Source of the DNA: Arenimonas composti TR7-09 = DSM 18010
Lineage (GTDB): Bacteria; Pseudomonadota; Gammaproteobacteria; Xanthomonadales; Xanthomonadaceae
Length of the DNA: 64,000 nt
Assembly (NCBI RefSeq): GCF_000426365.1
Contig: NZ_AUFF01000001.1
Span: 744,001 to 808,000 of the forward strand
Direction: 5' to 3'
In this document: in pieces, positions 10,233-22,612 of the stretch
Numbering within the stretch: the stretch's first letter is position 1
Layout: the number at the start of each line of letters is the position of its first letter
Program-made: the position numbers and the translations under genes
The notes under the pieces: model-generated
The model's database searches: none
Told to the model about the DNA's origin: nothing
Seen by the model: only the letters and a program-made list of their open reading frames with translations

Positions 10233-11606
10233 TCAGTTCTCGAGGATCAGCTGGTAGGCGCCGCTGCCGCCGTCGAAACCGGCGGCGACCACTTCGTAGC
10301 GACCCGGCTGCAGGTCCACTTCCAGGCGGGCGTTGTTGCCGCCACCACTGTCGTCGTCCGACTGGACGTGCTCGCCGTCGCGCAGCAGGTGGACGACGCT
10401 GTCGAACTCGTTCGACTCCATGCGGATCACGTAGCGGCCGGCGCGGCTCACGGTCAGCGGGTAGCGCGCGAGTTCGCCGGACGCCAGGCGGGCATTGCGC
10501 GGGCTGCCGACCGTCAGCGCCTGCGCCGGCGCCGCGGGGGCGATCGCGGTCCGCAGGCGGAACACCCCGCCGGCGCCGCCGACCGCATCGGCAATGCGCA
10601 CGGTGTAGTCGCCCGGATCGAGGGCGATGACCAGCTTCGCCTGCACGCCCTCGCCGCTGTCGTCGTCGCCGAGCAGGGTGCCCGGGCCGTTGACGTCGAT
10701 GCGCGGGTCGAACTCGTCGCTCTGCAGGTCGAAGGACACCTGCGAACGGTTGGCGATCCGCAGCCGGTACTCGGCCGGGCCGGCCTGCAGCAAGCCGACC
10801 AGGTTGCCGGCGGCGATATCCCCGCTGTTCTGCAGTTCGACGCCGGCCGGCAGGTTCACCGGCATGTGGGTCGCGCGCAGGCGGTACAGGCCGTCGCTGT
10901 CGCCGATGCGCGCCACCTCGAGGGTGTACTCGCCCGGCTGCAGCCACGCATTGATGCGCGCGTCGGTGCCGTCGCCGCCGTCGTCGTCCTCGAGCGCCAC
11001 GCCGTTGCCGCGCAGGCGCAGCACCGGGTCGAACTCGCCGGACATCAGGTCGATCCGGTAGCGGCCCGCCTCGACGACCTTCAGGCGCAGGGTCTGGCTG
11101 TCGCTGCCGAGCAGGCCCTCGCGGTCGTCGCCGGCGGCCAGCGGCCCGGTATTCGCCGTCACCGCGCGCGCGGCCAGCGTGTACGGACCGTAGTCGCTGC
11201 TGCCGCGGCCGCTGAACACGATCGTGTAACGGCCGGCGCGCGGCGCGACCAGGGAGCGGGCGACGACCTGGCGGCCGTCTTCCTCGCGGCAGGACGAATT
11301 CTCCTGCGGACGGCGGATCGCCAGCCGGCCGCCCTCGTCGGCGAACAGGCTAAGGCGGCCGCAGAAGCCGGCGCTGGCCTCGACCGCGATCGCCTGGCCG
11401 GCGTTCAGCGACACGGTCCACGCGGCGCTGCGGCTGCCGTCGTTGAGGTTCAGGTGGTCGGCGGAGGTGATCTCGCCGGCGGCCGGGCTGCCGAGGTCGA
11501 GCTTGCGTTCGCCGCCGCGGTTCTGGGCGGTGGCGGTCAGCGGAAGGCTGGCGGCGAGCAACGCGGCGATGCTCGTCGCCAGGGCGCGACGATGAAGGAT
11601 GGTCAT
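10233..11606 (-). CDS. Secreted protein with repeated PPC-like domains
   Basis: The 457-residue protein starts at the ATG at 11606 and has a clear signal peptide (MTILHRRALATSIAALLAAS ... TATAQ). The mature part consists of about four copies of a module of some 100 residues. Each copy has the pattern G-R/D-Y-x-I/V, then S-x-E-F-D-x-x-x-L, then an acidic D-D-D/S-G-G turn, then L-x-P-G-x-Y. This resembles bacterial pre-peptidase C-terminal (PPC) beta-sandwich domains, which usually hang on secreted proteases. No peptidase domain is present, so it is a stand-alone PPC-repeat protein, perhaps a Ca-binding adhesion or cell-surface factor. It converges with the GGDEF gene across only 25 bp. Confidence 0.7.
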   Translation of the reverse strand: MTILHRRALATSIAALLAASLPLTATAQNRGGERKLDLGSPAAGEITSADHLNLNDGSRSAAWTVSLNAGQAIAVEASAGFCGRLSLFADEGGRLAIRRPQENSSCREEDGRQVVARSLVAPRAGRYTIVFSGRGSSDYGPYTLAARAVTANTGPLAAGDDREGLLGSDSQTLRLKVVEAGRYRIDLMSGEFDPVLRLRGNGVALEDDDGGDGTDARINAWLQPGEYTLEVARIGDSDGLYRLRATHMPVNLPAGVELQNSGDIAAGNLVGLLQAGPAEYRLRIANRSQVSFDLQSDEFDPRIDVNGPGTLLGDDDSGEGVQAKLVIALDPGDYTVRIADAVGGAGGVFRLRTAIAPAAPAQALTVGSPRNARLASGELARYPLTVSRAGRYVIRMESNEFDSVVHLLRDGEHVQSDDDSGGGNNARLEVDLQPGRYEVVAAGFDGGSGAYQLILEN

Positions 11607-11686
11607 TGCGGTTTCCCCAGGGGTGGATAGCCGATCCAGCATGGCCGGCGGCGCGAAACCTGACAAGCCGGGATTCCGGCTCCGCC

Positions 11687-13408
11687 TCAGGCCGGCTGCC
11701 AGTGGCGCAGCAGCAGCTGCACGTCGCGACGGTCCTGCCAGTCGTCGGCGTCGAGCTGGTACAGCGCATGCACGCGGCGCGGCGGCGCTTCGCCGCGCCA
11801 GCCGGAGAAATGGATCGCCGACAGCGGCCGCTCGCGACCCGGCACGCGCAACGCCAGCTTCAGGTGGCGCTCGCCGACGACGCGCCACGTCACCACCTCG
11901 AACTCGCCGTCGAACTGCGGCTCCGGGAAGCCCTGCCCCCACGGCCCGGCGAGACGCAGCGCATCGACCAGCGCGCGTTCGAACTCGTGCGGCGCCAGCT
12001 CGCCGTCGCTGGGCAGTTCGTCGTGCAGCAGTTCCGGCGCGAGCATCGCCGCGACCTGGGCCTGCAGCGCGGCGGTGAACTCCGGCAGGCGCGCGGCGTC
12101 CAGGCTCAGCCCGGCCGCCATCGCGTGGCCGCCGAAGCGTTCGATCAGCCCCGGCGTGCGCGCATCGACCGCCGCCAGCGCATCGCGCAGGTGCAGGCCG
12201 GCGATCGAGCGGCCGGAGCCCTTCAGCAGCGCGCTGCCGGGTTCGGCCGGCGCGAACGCGAACACCGGCCGGTTCAGCCGCTCCTTCAGCCGCGACGCGA
12301 CCAGGCCGACGATGCCGGCATGCCAGTCCGGCTCGTGCACGCACAGCGCCGGCGGCGTCGCGTCGGCGGCCGGGGCCAGCCGCGCCAGCATCGCCTCGGC
12401 CTCGTCGACCATGCGCTGCTGCAGGTCGCGGCGTTCGCGGTTGATCGCATCCAGGCGTTCGGCGATCGCCCTCGCCCGCGCCGGCGCGTCGCACAGCAGC
12501 AGCTCGATGCCGAGCGCCATGTCCTCGAGCCGGCCGGCGGCGTTCAGCCGTGGCGCCAGCGCGAAGCCGATGTCGCTGGCCGACAGCGTCGCCAGGTCGC
12601 GCCCCGCGACCTCGGCGAGCGCGACCAGACCAGGCTGGCCACGCCCCTCGCGCAGGCGGCGCAGGCCCGCGGCGACCAGCAGGCGGTTGTTGAAGTCCAG
12701 CGGCACGAGGTCGGCGACGGTGCCGACCGCGACCAGGTCCAGCAGCGTTCCGAGCTCGGGTTCGGCGGTGGCGAAGGCGCCGCGCTCGCGCAGCAGCCGG
12801 CGCAGCGCCAGCAACAGGTAGAACACGACACCGACGCCGGCCAGGGCCTTGCTCGGGAAACCGTCGCCGGGGGCGTTCGGGTTCACGATCGCGTCGGCCG
12901 CCGGCAGCGTCGGACCCGGCAGGTGATGGTCGCTGACGATCACCGTCCAGCCACGCGCCTTCGCCGCGGCGATGCCGGCGTGGCAGGCGATGCCGCTGTC
13001 TACGGTGAGCAGGAGCTGCGGCTGCAGCGCGGCGAGCTCGTCGACCAGCGCGGGGCTGAGGCCGTAGCCGTGGGTCGCGCGGTTCGGCACGCGGAAGGCG
13101 ACGTCGGCGGCACCGAGCAGGCGCAGGCCCCGTACCGCCACCGCGGTGCCGGTGGCGCCGTCGCAGTCGAAGTCGCCGACGACGACGATGCGGTGGCCGG
13201 CGGCGATCGCATCGGCCAGCAGGCCGGCGGCGTGGTCGATGCCGGCCAGTGCCTGCGGCGGCAGCAGGCGCGCCAGCTTCAGTTCGCCGTCGGCGGCGCA
13301 GAGCACGCCGCGGGCGGCGTAGATCCGCTGCAGCAGCAAGGGCATGGTTTCCGGCCACGGCCCGTGCGCCGGCACCGGCCGGCGGACGATGCGTGGTGTG
13401 CGGCTCAT
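11687..13408 (-). CDS. recJ: Single-stranded-DNA-specific exonuclease RecJ
   Basis: The 573-residue 5'-to-3' ssDNA exonuclease acts in RecF-pathway recombination and mismatch repair. The start at 13408 was chosen because its ATG overlaps the rpfE stop by four bases (ATGA) and gives the family length. DHH-family motifs are visible: GDFDCDGATGT (metal site), DSGI, and SDHHLPG (the DHH motif). The DHHA1 region contains GGHAMAAGLSL, followed by an OB-type C-terminal domain. It is translationally coupled to rpfE and belongs to the minus-strand run rpfE-recJ behind carB-greA. The same order occurs in Xanthomonas. Confidence 0.97.
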   Translation of the reverse strand: MSRTPRIVRRPVPAHGPWPETMPLLLQRIYAARGVLCAADGELKLARLLPPQALAGIDHAAGLLADAIAAGHRIVVVGDFDCDGATGTAVAVRGLRLLGAADVAFRVPNRATHGYGLSPALVDELAALQPQLLLTVDSGIACHAGIAAAKARGWTVIVSDHHLPGPTLPAADAIVNPNAPGDGFPSKALAGVGVVFYLLLALRRLLRERGAFATAEPELGTLLDLVAVGTVADLVPLDFNNRLLVAAGLRRLREGRGQPGLVALAEVAGRDLATLSASDIGFALAPRLNAAGRLEDMALGIELLLCDAPARARAIAERLDAINRERRDLQQRMVDEAEAMLARLAPAADATPPALCVHEPDWHAGIVGLVASRLKERLNRPVFAFAPAEPGSALLKGSGRSIAGLHLRDALAAVDARTPGLIERFGGHAMAAGLSLDAARLPEFTAALQAQVAAMLAPELLHDELPSDGELAPHEFERALVDALRLAGPWGQGFPEPQFDGEFEVVTWRVVGERHLKLALRVPGRERPLSAIHFSGWRGEAPPRRVHALYQLDADDWQDRRDVQLLLRHWQPA

Positions 13409-14349
13409 GCCAGCGCGGTCGCGGGGCGGCGCCAGAATGCCCAGCGGCGCAGTTTCAGCAGCCGCCGGCGGCAACCGTCGGCGAAGTCGAGTTCGACCGC
13501 CGCGGACGGCGTGCCGGCGCGGGCGGCGCGGATGCGCGATTCCACCGCGCCCCAGTCGCGCTCGCCACGCAGGTCGACCAGGCGGCCACCCACGACCGCG
13601 GCGAGCCCGCCCGCACGCGGCGGCGGGCTGGCGGCATCGAAGGGCCGGGCCAGCCGCATCAGCGCGCGCAGCAGGGCGTCGTCGCTCTCGACGCCGGCGA
13701 GCGTGGTGCGCACGTGGTCCGGCAGGCGGCCGGCGCCGTGGAAGCAGACGCTGTTGGCCGGTGGCTTGCCGGCGGCGACGCGGGCGGCATTGACCGGATG
13801 GTTGTGCAGGATCACCTGCGCCTCGCTGAGCAGAGTGCGCCAGCGCCGGCCCTCCGGTCCTTCCGGCAGCATCGCCGACAGGTCGGCGCCCAGTACCTCG
13901 TCGGCACCGGCGAACACCGGCAGCTTCGCGTCACGCGTCAGCGCGAGATACCAGCGCGACGGCGCCGGCGCCGAGATCGGCATGCCGGCATCGCCGAACA
14001 CGACCCGCAGCGCGGCGACCAGTTCGTTCGCCTCGGCGACGCTGAGGCCGAGTTCGCCGATCGCCATCACCCGCGCCCCGGTCATCTCGGCGCGGACCCA
14101 GCAGGGGTCGGCGCGCAGCCAGGCATGCAGGTGGGCGTCGTCGGCGTCGCCGGCGCGGGTCAGCGCCGCGACCGGCAGGCCGCGCGGCAGCAGGTCGAAC
14201 CAGCGTTGCAGTTGCGCCGCCTCGCCCGGGTCGCCGTCGCCGGGGTGCTCGCCGTCGGCGAGCAGGCGGCCGATGTCGGCGGCGATCGCCTGGCCGGCGA
14301 AGCGGCGGCGCTCGGGCAGCAGCAGGACGGTGGCGGCGGTGTCCGCCAT
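13405..14349 (-). CDS. rpfE: RpfE-family protein (COG4255-like, phosphoglycerate-mutase-related)
   Basis: The 314-residue protein lies between greA and recJ, the position of rpfE in Xanthomonas. There it was named as a regulator of pathogenicity factors, but its biochemical role is unclear. Members resemble the alkaline-phosphatase/phosphoglycerate-mutase fold only weakly. Visible features are an N-terminal LLLPERRRF segment, WVRAEMTGARVMAIGELGLS in the middle and a C-terminal half rich in PP and RG. I cannot identify catalytic residues. Its stop overlaps the recJ start (ATGA), so the two proteins are translationally coupled. Identification rests mainly on context plus the matching size of about 310-340 aa. 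Confidence 0.75.
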   Translation of the reverse strand: MADTAATVLLLPERRRFAGQAIAADIGRLLADGEHPGDGDPGEAAQLQRWFDLLPRGLPVAALTRAGDADDAHLHAWLRADPCWVRAEMTGARVMAIGELGLSVAEANELVAALRVVFGDAGMPISAPAPSRWYLALTRDAKLPVFAGADEVLGADLSAMLPEGPEGRRWRTLLSEAQVILHNHPVNAARVAAGKPPANSVCFHGAGRLPDHVRTTLAGVESDDALLRALMRLARPFDAASPPPRAGGLAAVVGGRLVDLRGERDWGAVESRIRAARAGTPSAAVELDFADGCRRRLLKLRRWAFWRRPATALA

Positions 14350-14356
14350 GCGCGGC

Positions 14357-14829
14357 TCAGGTGCCGTAGCGGACGGCGACGATGTCGAACTCGCGGTCCC
14401 CGGCCGGGGCGCGGATCGTGATCGTGTCGCCCTCGTGCTTGCCGATCAGCGCGCGCGCCACCGGCGACGAGATCGAGATCAGGCCCAGTTTGATGTCGGC
14501 CTCGAGGTCACCGACGATCCGGTAGGTCACCTCGTTGCCGCTCTCGCAGTCGGCGAGCACGACCTCGGCGCCGAACACGACCTTGTCGCCGGCGTTGAGC
14601 GTGGACACGTCGATGATCTGGGCATGCGAGAGCACGTACTCGAGTTCCTGGATGCGGCCCTCGATGAAGCCCTGCTGTTCACGGGCGGCGTGGTACTCGG
14701 CGTTCTCCTTCAGGTCGCCGTGGGCGCGTGCCTCGGCGATCGCGGCGATCACCGCCGGCCGCTTGACCGACTTCAGGTGCTCCAGCTCCTCGCGCAGCTT
14801 CTGGGCGCCGGCGGACGTCAGGGGCGGTC

Positions 14830-14833
<4 letters not shown>
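14357..14833 (-). CDS. greA: Transcription elongation factor GreA
   Basis: The 158-residue factor rescues backtracked RNA polymerase by stimulating transcript cleavage. The N-terminal coiled coil carries the acidic tip in [20 protein letters not shown] (the D and E that coordinate Mg in the polymerase active site). The C-terminal FKBP-like domain ends [16 protein letters not shown]. The start ATG overlaps the carB stop by four bases (ATGA), so GreA is coupled to carB, the conserved carB-greA arrangement of many gammaproteobacteria. Seven bases separate it from rpfE, which follows in the same operon. Confidence 0.98.
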
Positions 14834-18072
<3,239 letters not shown>

Positions 18073-18110
18073 GGGAGTCCGGTGCTGCGGGCCGCGGGTA
18101 CGGCGGGGTT

Positions 18111-18515
18111 TCAGGGCTTGGCGGGGGCGTCGGCGAGCAGCACGACGCGGACGACGCGCTCGCGCGGCATCGCCAGGGAAATCGTGCGCGTGCCGACGGC
18201 GACCTCGAGGTTGATCGCCATGGTGCTGGCGCCGGTGATCACCCCCTCGCGCTCGGTATGGATGTTGGTGCTCACGCGCACCGTCGCGCCGATGTGGTTC
18301 ACCAGGGCCTCGAACGGGATCTCGTCGCCGACGGCGACGCGGGTGGACTGTGCGGGCGTCGGGGCGGCAGCAGGCGCCGGCGCGACGGCCGGAGCCGGTT
18401 CCGCCGCGGCCGCCGGGACCGGCGCGGTCGCGAGCGCATTGCCGGCGACGAGGGCGAGTGCCGCCACGAGACCGGCGAATCCGGTGGCGTGACGGCGGCG
18501 GCTCTGGTCGATCAT
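18111..18515 (-). CDS. Small exported protein of unknown function
   Basis: The 134-residue product has a likely signal peptide ([20 protein letters not shown] ... AGNALA) and a low-complexity Ala/Pro/Val linker at about 28-58. A small globular domain (about 60-130) follows, with [18 protein letters not shown] and several beta strands ending [13 protein letters not shown] do not recognise the family. It lies between carB and the S9 peptidase on the same strand with 25-38-bp gaps, so it is probably in their transcript. The globular part, with its alternating hydrophobic strands, suggests a small beta-barrel, but this is only an impression. The signal peptide and coding bias make it a real gene. 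Confidence 0.7.
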   Translation of the reverse strand: MIDQSRRRHATGFAGLVAALALVAGNALATAPVPAAAAEPAPAVAPAPAAAPTPAQSTRVAVGDEIPFEALVNHIGATVRVSTNIHTEREGVITGASTMAINLEVAVGTRTISLAMPRERVVRVVLLADAPAKP

Positions 18516-18540
18516 GGCGATCCTCCTCGGGGACGTCGGT

Positions 18541-20451
18541 TCAGTCGGCGGCCGGCGGCGTGCGGCCGCGGCCGATGTGACGGTCGAAGAACGCCAGCAT
18601 GCGGTTGTACAGCGAGACCTGGTTCTCGAGGTCGCGGAAACCGTGCGCCTCCTTGTCCTCGACGATCACTTCCTCGGGCTCCTTGCCGACCTTCTTCATC
18701 TGATCGATCAGTACGAACATGTTGCGGATCGGCACCCGCTGGTCCTTGCGGCCGTGCACCAGCATCACCGCGGCGCGCAGGTTGGCGACGCCGTAGGCCG
18801 GCGAGTGCGCGCGGCGCTCGCCGTCGGTCGGCGGCAGCACGTCGCGCAGGTAGTTGCGGCCGAATTCGTGGTCGTTGATGTCGGAGTGGTACTGCGCCTC
18901 GAGGTCGTAGACGCCGACGTAGCCGACCGAGCAGCGGTACAGGTCGGGCTCGCGCACGGCGCTCATCAGCGCCGCGTAGCCGCCGTACGAGGCGCCGTAG
19001 ATGCAGACGCGGCTGCCGTCGACGATGCCCTCGCGCACGAGCTGGGCCACCGAGTCGGTCAGGTCGTCCTGCATCGCGGTGCCCCACTTGCGGTAGCCGG
19101 CGCCCTCGAAGGTGCTGCCGTAACCGCCGGAGCCGCGATAGTTCATCTGCAGCACCGCGTAGCCGCGGTTGGCGAACAGCTGCACTTCCGGGTTGAAGCC
19201 CCAGTAGTCGCGCGGACCGTGCGGGCCGCCGTGCGGGTTGACGATCAGCGGCAGGTTGCGGCCGTCGCTGTCCTTCGGGATCGTCAGGTAGCCGTGGATC
19301 TCCAGGCCGTCGCGGGTGGTGACGCTGACCGGCCGCATCGGCGACATCTCTTCCGGCTTGATCCAGTCCATCGCGCTGGCGAGGTAGGTCGCGCGGCCGG
19401 TGTCGCGGTCGAACAGGAAGGCTTCCGACGGCTGGGTGTCGGAATAGGTGCGCAGGGTGATGTAGCGCCCGTCGCTGCCGCTGGACTCCGCGAACCACAC
19501 CGCCTTGCCCGGGAACGCCTGGATCAGGCCGGCGTAGATCTTCGCCTCCGGATGTTCCGGGGCGACGAAATCCCAGCTCGGCAGGCCGTCGTGGTAGCGC
19601 ACCGCGAGCAGCGTGGTCTCGTCGTGGCTCCACAGCAGGCCGCCCGGCGACACCCGTTCGTTGCGCGAGAGCAGTTCCTCGCTCCAGTCGTCGGTGTCGA
19701 CCAGGTAGATGCCGGCGGGCTCGCCGTCGCGGCTGCGCGAGACGTAGACGTGGCGGTTGTCGGCGGCGAAACCGAGCGGAACGAACGAACCGGTGTTGCG
19801 CCCGCTCGAGTGCACCTGGGTCCAGCGCTCGCCGTCGCGGCGGAACGCGACGTGGCCGCCGTCGGCATTGGCGCCGAAGACGAAGCGGACGCGGTCCTCG
19901 TGGTCGATCAGGAAGCTGCCCATCTCCACCGGCGCCTGCACCACGGGGGTGACGTTGCCGTTGTAGACGTTGAGCTTGAACAGGAACGCGGTCTCGACCG
20001 AACGCTGCACCAGCACCGTGCGCGGGTCGTCCGGCGTGGTGTCGATGATGTCGTAGAACATGCCGTTCGGGATGTCGATGCGGCGGGTACCGTCGATGTT
20101 CGACGCGTACATGTCGCCCTTGGCCGTCTCGAAGTCGAACTTGCCGGTCTTGAAGGTGACCACGAAGATCAGGCGCTCGTCGTTCGCCCAGATCACGTCG
20201 CGGAAGTGGCGGTCCGCGCCGTAATCCCACTTGCCCACCACGCCGCGGTCGGAGACGCGCAGCACCGCCAGCACCGTGCGGTCTTCCTGCGGCACCGTGA
20301 CCGCCATGTGCTGGCCGTCCGGCGACACCGTGATCGAGGTGAACTCGGCGTCCTTGAAGAAATCCTCGACCGGCACTTCGCGCGCCGTCGCGATCCCCGC
20401 CCACAACATCGCCGCGACGAACGCGACCATCAGCCTTGCGAACATGCTCAT
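18541..20451 (-). CDS. S9 family (prolyl oligopeptidase-type) exported peptidase
   Basis: The 636-residue protein has a cleavable signal peptide (MSMFARLMVAFVAAMLWAGI ... ATAR), a beta-propeller-like N-terminal domain (about 35-390) and a C-terminal alpha/beta-hydrolase. The catalytic serine is S488 in GASYGGY; the Asp lies in HGRKDQRVP and the His in KEAHGFRD. PHGGPHGPRDYWGF is the oxyanion-loop region. Such periplasmic S9 enzymes cut short peptides, as acylaminoacyl or dipeptidyl peptidases. It lies between carA and the small exported protein upstream of carB. An S9 peptidase here is not part of pyrimidine synthesis, but the close spacing (34 bp after carA) implies shared transcription. An alternative start is Met3. 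Confidence 0.9.
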   Translation of the reverse strand: MSMFARLMVAFVAAMLWAGIATAREVPVEDFFKDAEFTSITVSPDGQHMAVTVPQEDRTVLAVLRVSDRGVVGKWDYGADRHFRDVIWANDERLIFVVTFKTGKFDFETAKGDMYASNIDGTRRIDIPNGMFYDIIDTTPDDPRTVLVQRSVETAFLFKLNVYNGNVTPVVQAPVEMGSFLIDHEDRVRFVFGANADGGHVAFRRDGERWTQVHSSGRNTGSFVPLGFAADNRHVYVSRSRDGEPAGIYLVDTDDWSEELLSRNERVSPGGLLWSHDETTLLAVRYHDGLPSWDFVAPEHPEAKIYAGLIQAFPGKAVWFAESSGSDGRYITLRTYSDTQPSEAFLFDRDTGRATYLASAMDWIKPEEMSPMRPVSVTTRDGLEIHGYLTIPKDSDGRNLPLIVNPHGGPHGPRDYWGFNPEVQLFANRGYAVLQMNYRGSGGYGSTFEGAGYRKWGTAMQDDLTDSVAQLVREGIVDGSRVCIYGASYGGYAALMSAVREPDLYRCSVGYVGVYDLEAQYHSDINDHEFGRNYLRDVLPPTDGERRAHSPAYGVANLRAAVMLVHGRKDQRVPIRNMFVLIDQMKKVGKEPEEVIVEDKEAHGFRDLENQVSLYNRMLAFFDRHIGRGRTPPAAD

Positions 20452-20485
20452 TTCTCCCCGGAAGGACCGCGTGCAGTCGTCATCG

Positions 20486-21622
20486 TCATTCGCCGCGCTT
20501 GCCGGCGGCTTGCATCATCGTCGTGAAGCGGTCGAACAGCCCGGCGACGTCGTGCGGGCCCGGACCGGCTTCCGGGTGCCCCTGGAAACCGAAGGCCGGC
20601 GCGTCGGTCAGCGCGATGCCCTGGTTGGAGCCGTCGAACAGCGACCGGTGGGTGACCCGCACGTTCGCCGGCAGCGAATCCTCGTCGACCGCGAAACCGT
20701 GGTTCTGGCTGGTGATCATCACCCGCTTGCTGTCGAGGTCGATCACCGGGTGGTTGGCGCCGTGGTGGCCGAACTTCATCTTGCGGGTGCGGCCGCCGGC
20801 GGCCAGACCGAGGATCTGGTGGCCCAGGCAGATGCCGAAGGTCGGGATCTTCGCGGCGATGAAGGCGCGCGTGGCGGCGATCGCGTAATCGCAGGCGGCC
20901 GGATCGCCCGGGCCGTTGGACAGCAGCACGCCGTCGGGCTTCTCCGCCAGCACCTGTTCGGCCGGCGTCTGCGCCGGCACCACGGTGATGCGGCAGCCGC
21001 GCTCGGCGAGCATGCGCAGGATGTTGCGCTTGACGCCGAAGTCGTAGACGACGACGTGGAAACGCGGTTCGACGCGCACGAACTCGTCGCGGTCGAGGTC
21101 GAGCCGGCCGTCGGTCCAGGCGTAGCGCTCGCGCAGGGTCACCTCCTTCGCGAGGTCGAGGCCGGCCAGGCCCGGGAACTTGCGCGCCGACTCGATCGCC
21201 TTGTCGACGTCGATGTCGCCGGCCATCAGGCAGCCGTTCTGGGCGCCGCGGTCGCGCAGCAGGCGGGTCAGGCGGCGGGTGTCGATGCCGGCGATCGCGA
21301 CGATGCCGCGCGCCGACAGCCACTCCGGCAGCGGCGTCTGGCTGCGCCAGCTGCTCGGCCGGCGCGGCACGTCGCGGACGATCAGGCCGGCGGCCCAGGC
21401 GCGTTCGGCCTCGTCGTCGCGCATCGTGCAGCCGGTGTTGCCGACGTGCGGATAGGTCAGCGTGACGATCTGCCGCGCGTACGAGGGATCGGTGAGGATT
21501 TCCTGGTAGCCGGTGATCGCGGTGTTGAACACGACCTCGCCGACGCTGCTGCCGGCCGCGCCGACGGAAATGCCCTCGAATACGGTGCCGTCTTCGAGCG
21601 CGAGAATGGCGGTTTGAGTCAC
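20486..21622 (-). CDS. carA: Carbamoyl-phosphate synthase small subunit
   Basis: The 378-residue glutamine amidotransferase subunit hydrolyses glutamine and passes ammonia to CarB. The N-terminal CPSase domain carries [12 protein letters not shown]. The class I GATase domain has the nucleophile Cys in [14 protein letters not shown] and the catalytic His/Glu in [12 protein letters not shown]. Length and motifs are typical. It is the first gene of the minus-strand carA ... carB-greA-rpfE-recJ run. An AT-rich segment reading TAAAAT on the minus strand lies near 21730 in the leader region between dapB and carA and may be a -10 element; no leader attenuator was identified with confidence. Confidence 0.98.
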   Translation of the reverse strand: MTQTAILALEDGTVFEGISVGAAGSSVGEVVFNTAITGYQEILTDPSYARQIVTLTYPHVGNTGCTMRDDEAERAWAAGLIVRDVPRRPSSWRSQTPLPEWLSARGIVAIAGIDTRRLTRLLRDRGAQNGCLMAGDIDVDKAIESARKFPGLAGLDLAKEVTLRERYAWTDGRLDLDRDEFVRVEPRFHVVVYDFGVKRNILRMLAERGCRITVVPAQTPAEQVLAEKPDGVLLSNGPGDPAACDYAIAATRAFIAAKIPTFGICLGHQILGLAAGGRTRKMKFGHHGANHPVIDLDSKRVMITSQNHGFAVDEDSLPANVRVTHRSLFDGSNQGIALTDAPAFGFQGHPEAGPGPHDVAGLFDRFTTMMQAAGKRGE

Positions 21623-21784
21623 TGGCGATCGCCTTGGCGTGGGGGGAACCCGGTTTCGTCGGTGTGCGAAGACCCGCGGACGAGGGTGACCAGGTCCGTG
21701 CGGGTTCGGGTTCAGGCGAGCCGGAATTTTAGACGCCCGGGCCGGAAAAGGGAAACGGGAACGGCAGGAGGGAATCCGTACGGA

Positions 21785-22510
21785 CTACTTCCTGTCGAGC
21801 AGCAGCTCGGCGAACACGTAACGGCCGGCCGGCCTGCCCGCGAGCCGCCGGGCGGCCAGCAGCGCGCCGCGGGCGAAGATGTCGCGGTCGGTGGCGCGGT
21901 GCACGAGTTCGAGGCGCTCGCCGGCGCCGGTCAGCTGCACGAGGTGTTCGCCGACGATGTCGCCGGCGCGCAGGCTGGCGTAATGCGGCTCGCTGCCACG
22001 GCCCTCGCGCACCGCCGCGCCGAGCACCAGCGCGGTGCCCGAGGGCGCATCGCGCTTGTGCACGTGATGGCTCTCGACGATGTCGGCCTGCCAGTCGGGC
22101 AGCGCCGCCGCGGCCTGGCGCACCAGCGCCTCGAGCACGGCGACGCCGGCACTGAAGTTCGCGGCCCACAGCACCGGAATCCCGGCGGCCGCGCTGTCCA
22201 GCAGCGCCCGCTGCGCGTCGTCGAGGCCGGTGGTGCCGCTGACCACCGCGGCGCCACGCGCGCGGCACAGGTCCAGCACCGGTGCCAGCCCGGCCGGCTG
22301 GCTGAAATCCACCGCGACGTCGAAGGCCGGCGCCGCCGCCAGGCGCTCGGCGGCCAGGCCGGGCGCCCCGCCGGCTTCCGGCGGTGCCTCGCCGGAGCGG
22401 GTGACCGCGGCGACCACACGCAGCGCGGGATCGGCCGCCGCGAGCCGCAGCAGGGCGCGGCCCATGCGGCCACCGGCGCCGTGGATCAGCAGGTTCAGGG
22501 GTGCGCTCAT
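21785..22510 (-). CDS. dapB: 4-hydroxy-tetrahydrodipicolinate reductase
   Basis: The 241-residue enzyme reduces hydroxy-tetrahydrodipicolinate with NAD(P)H in lysine and diaminopimelate synthesis. The Rossmann loop GAGGRMGRALLR is at residues 11-22. The active-site segments are SGTTGL, ANFSAGVAVLE and ESHHVHKRDAPSGTAL, with the HH pair and K of the family. It is slightly short compared with E. coli (273), as in other xanthomonads. The dapB-carA order is widely conserved in proteobacteria. A 162-bp gap to carA suggests carA also has its own promoter. Confidence 0.97.
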   Translation of the reverse strand: MSAPLNLLIHGAGGRMGRALLRLAAADPALRVVAAVTRSGEAPPEAGGAPGLAAERLAAAPAFDVAVDFSQPAGLAPVLDLCRARGAAVVSGTTGLDDAQRALLDSAAAGIPVLWAANFSAGVAVLEALVRQAAAALPDWQADIVESHHVHKRDAPSGTALVLGAAVREGRGSEPHYASLRAGDIVGEHLVQLTGAGERLELVHRATDRDIFARGALLAARRLAGRPAGRYVFAELLLDRK

Positions 22511-22612
22511 GCAGGCACGCTAGCGGATCGCCGCGGGGACCGGCAATCGCCCGCCCCGCCGCTGCGGTCCGCCCGACTCCCGCGCCGATGCCGTCCTGCC
22601 TACACTCGCGCG

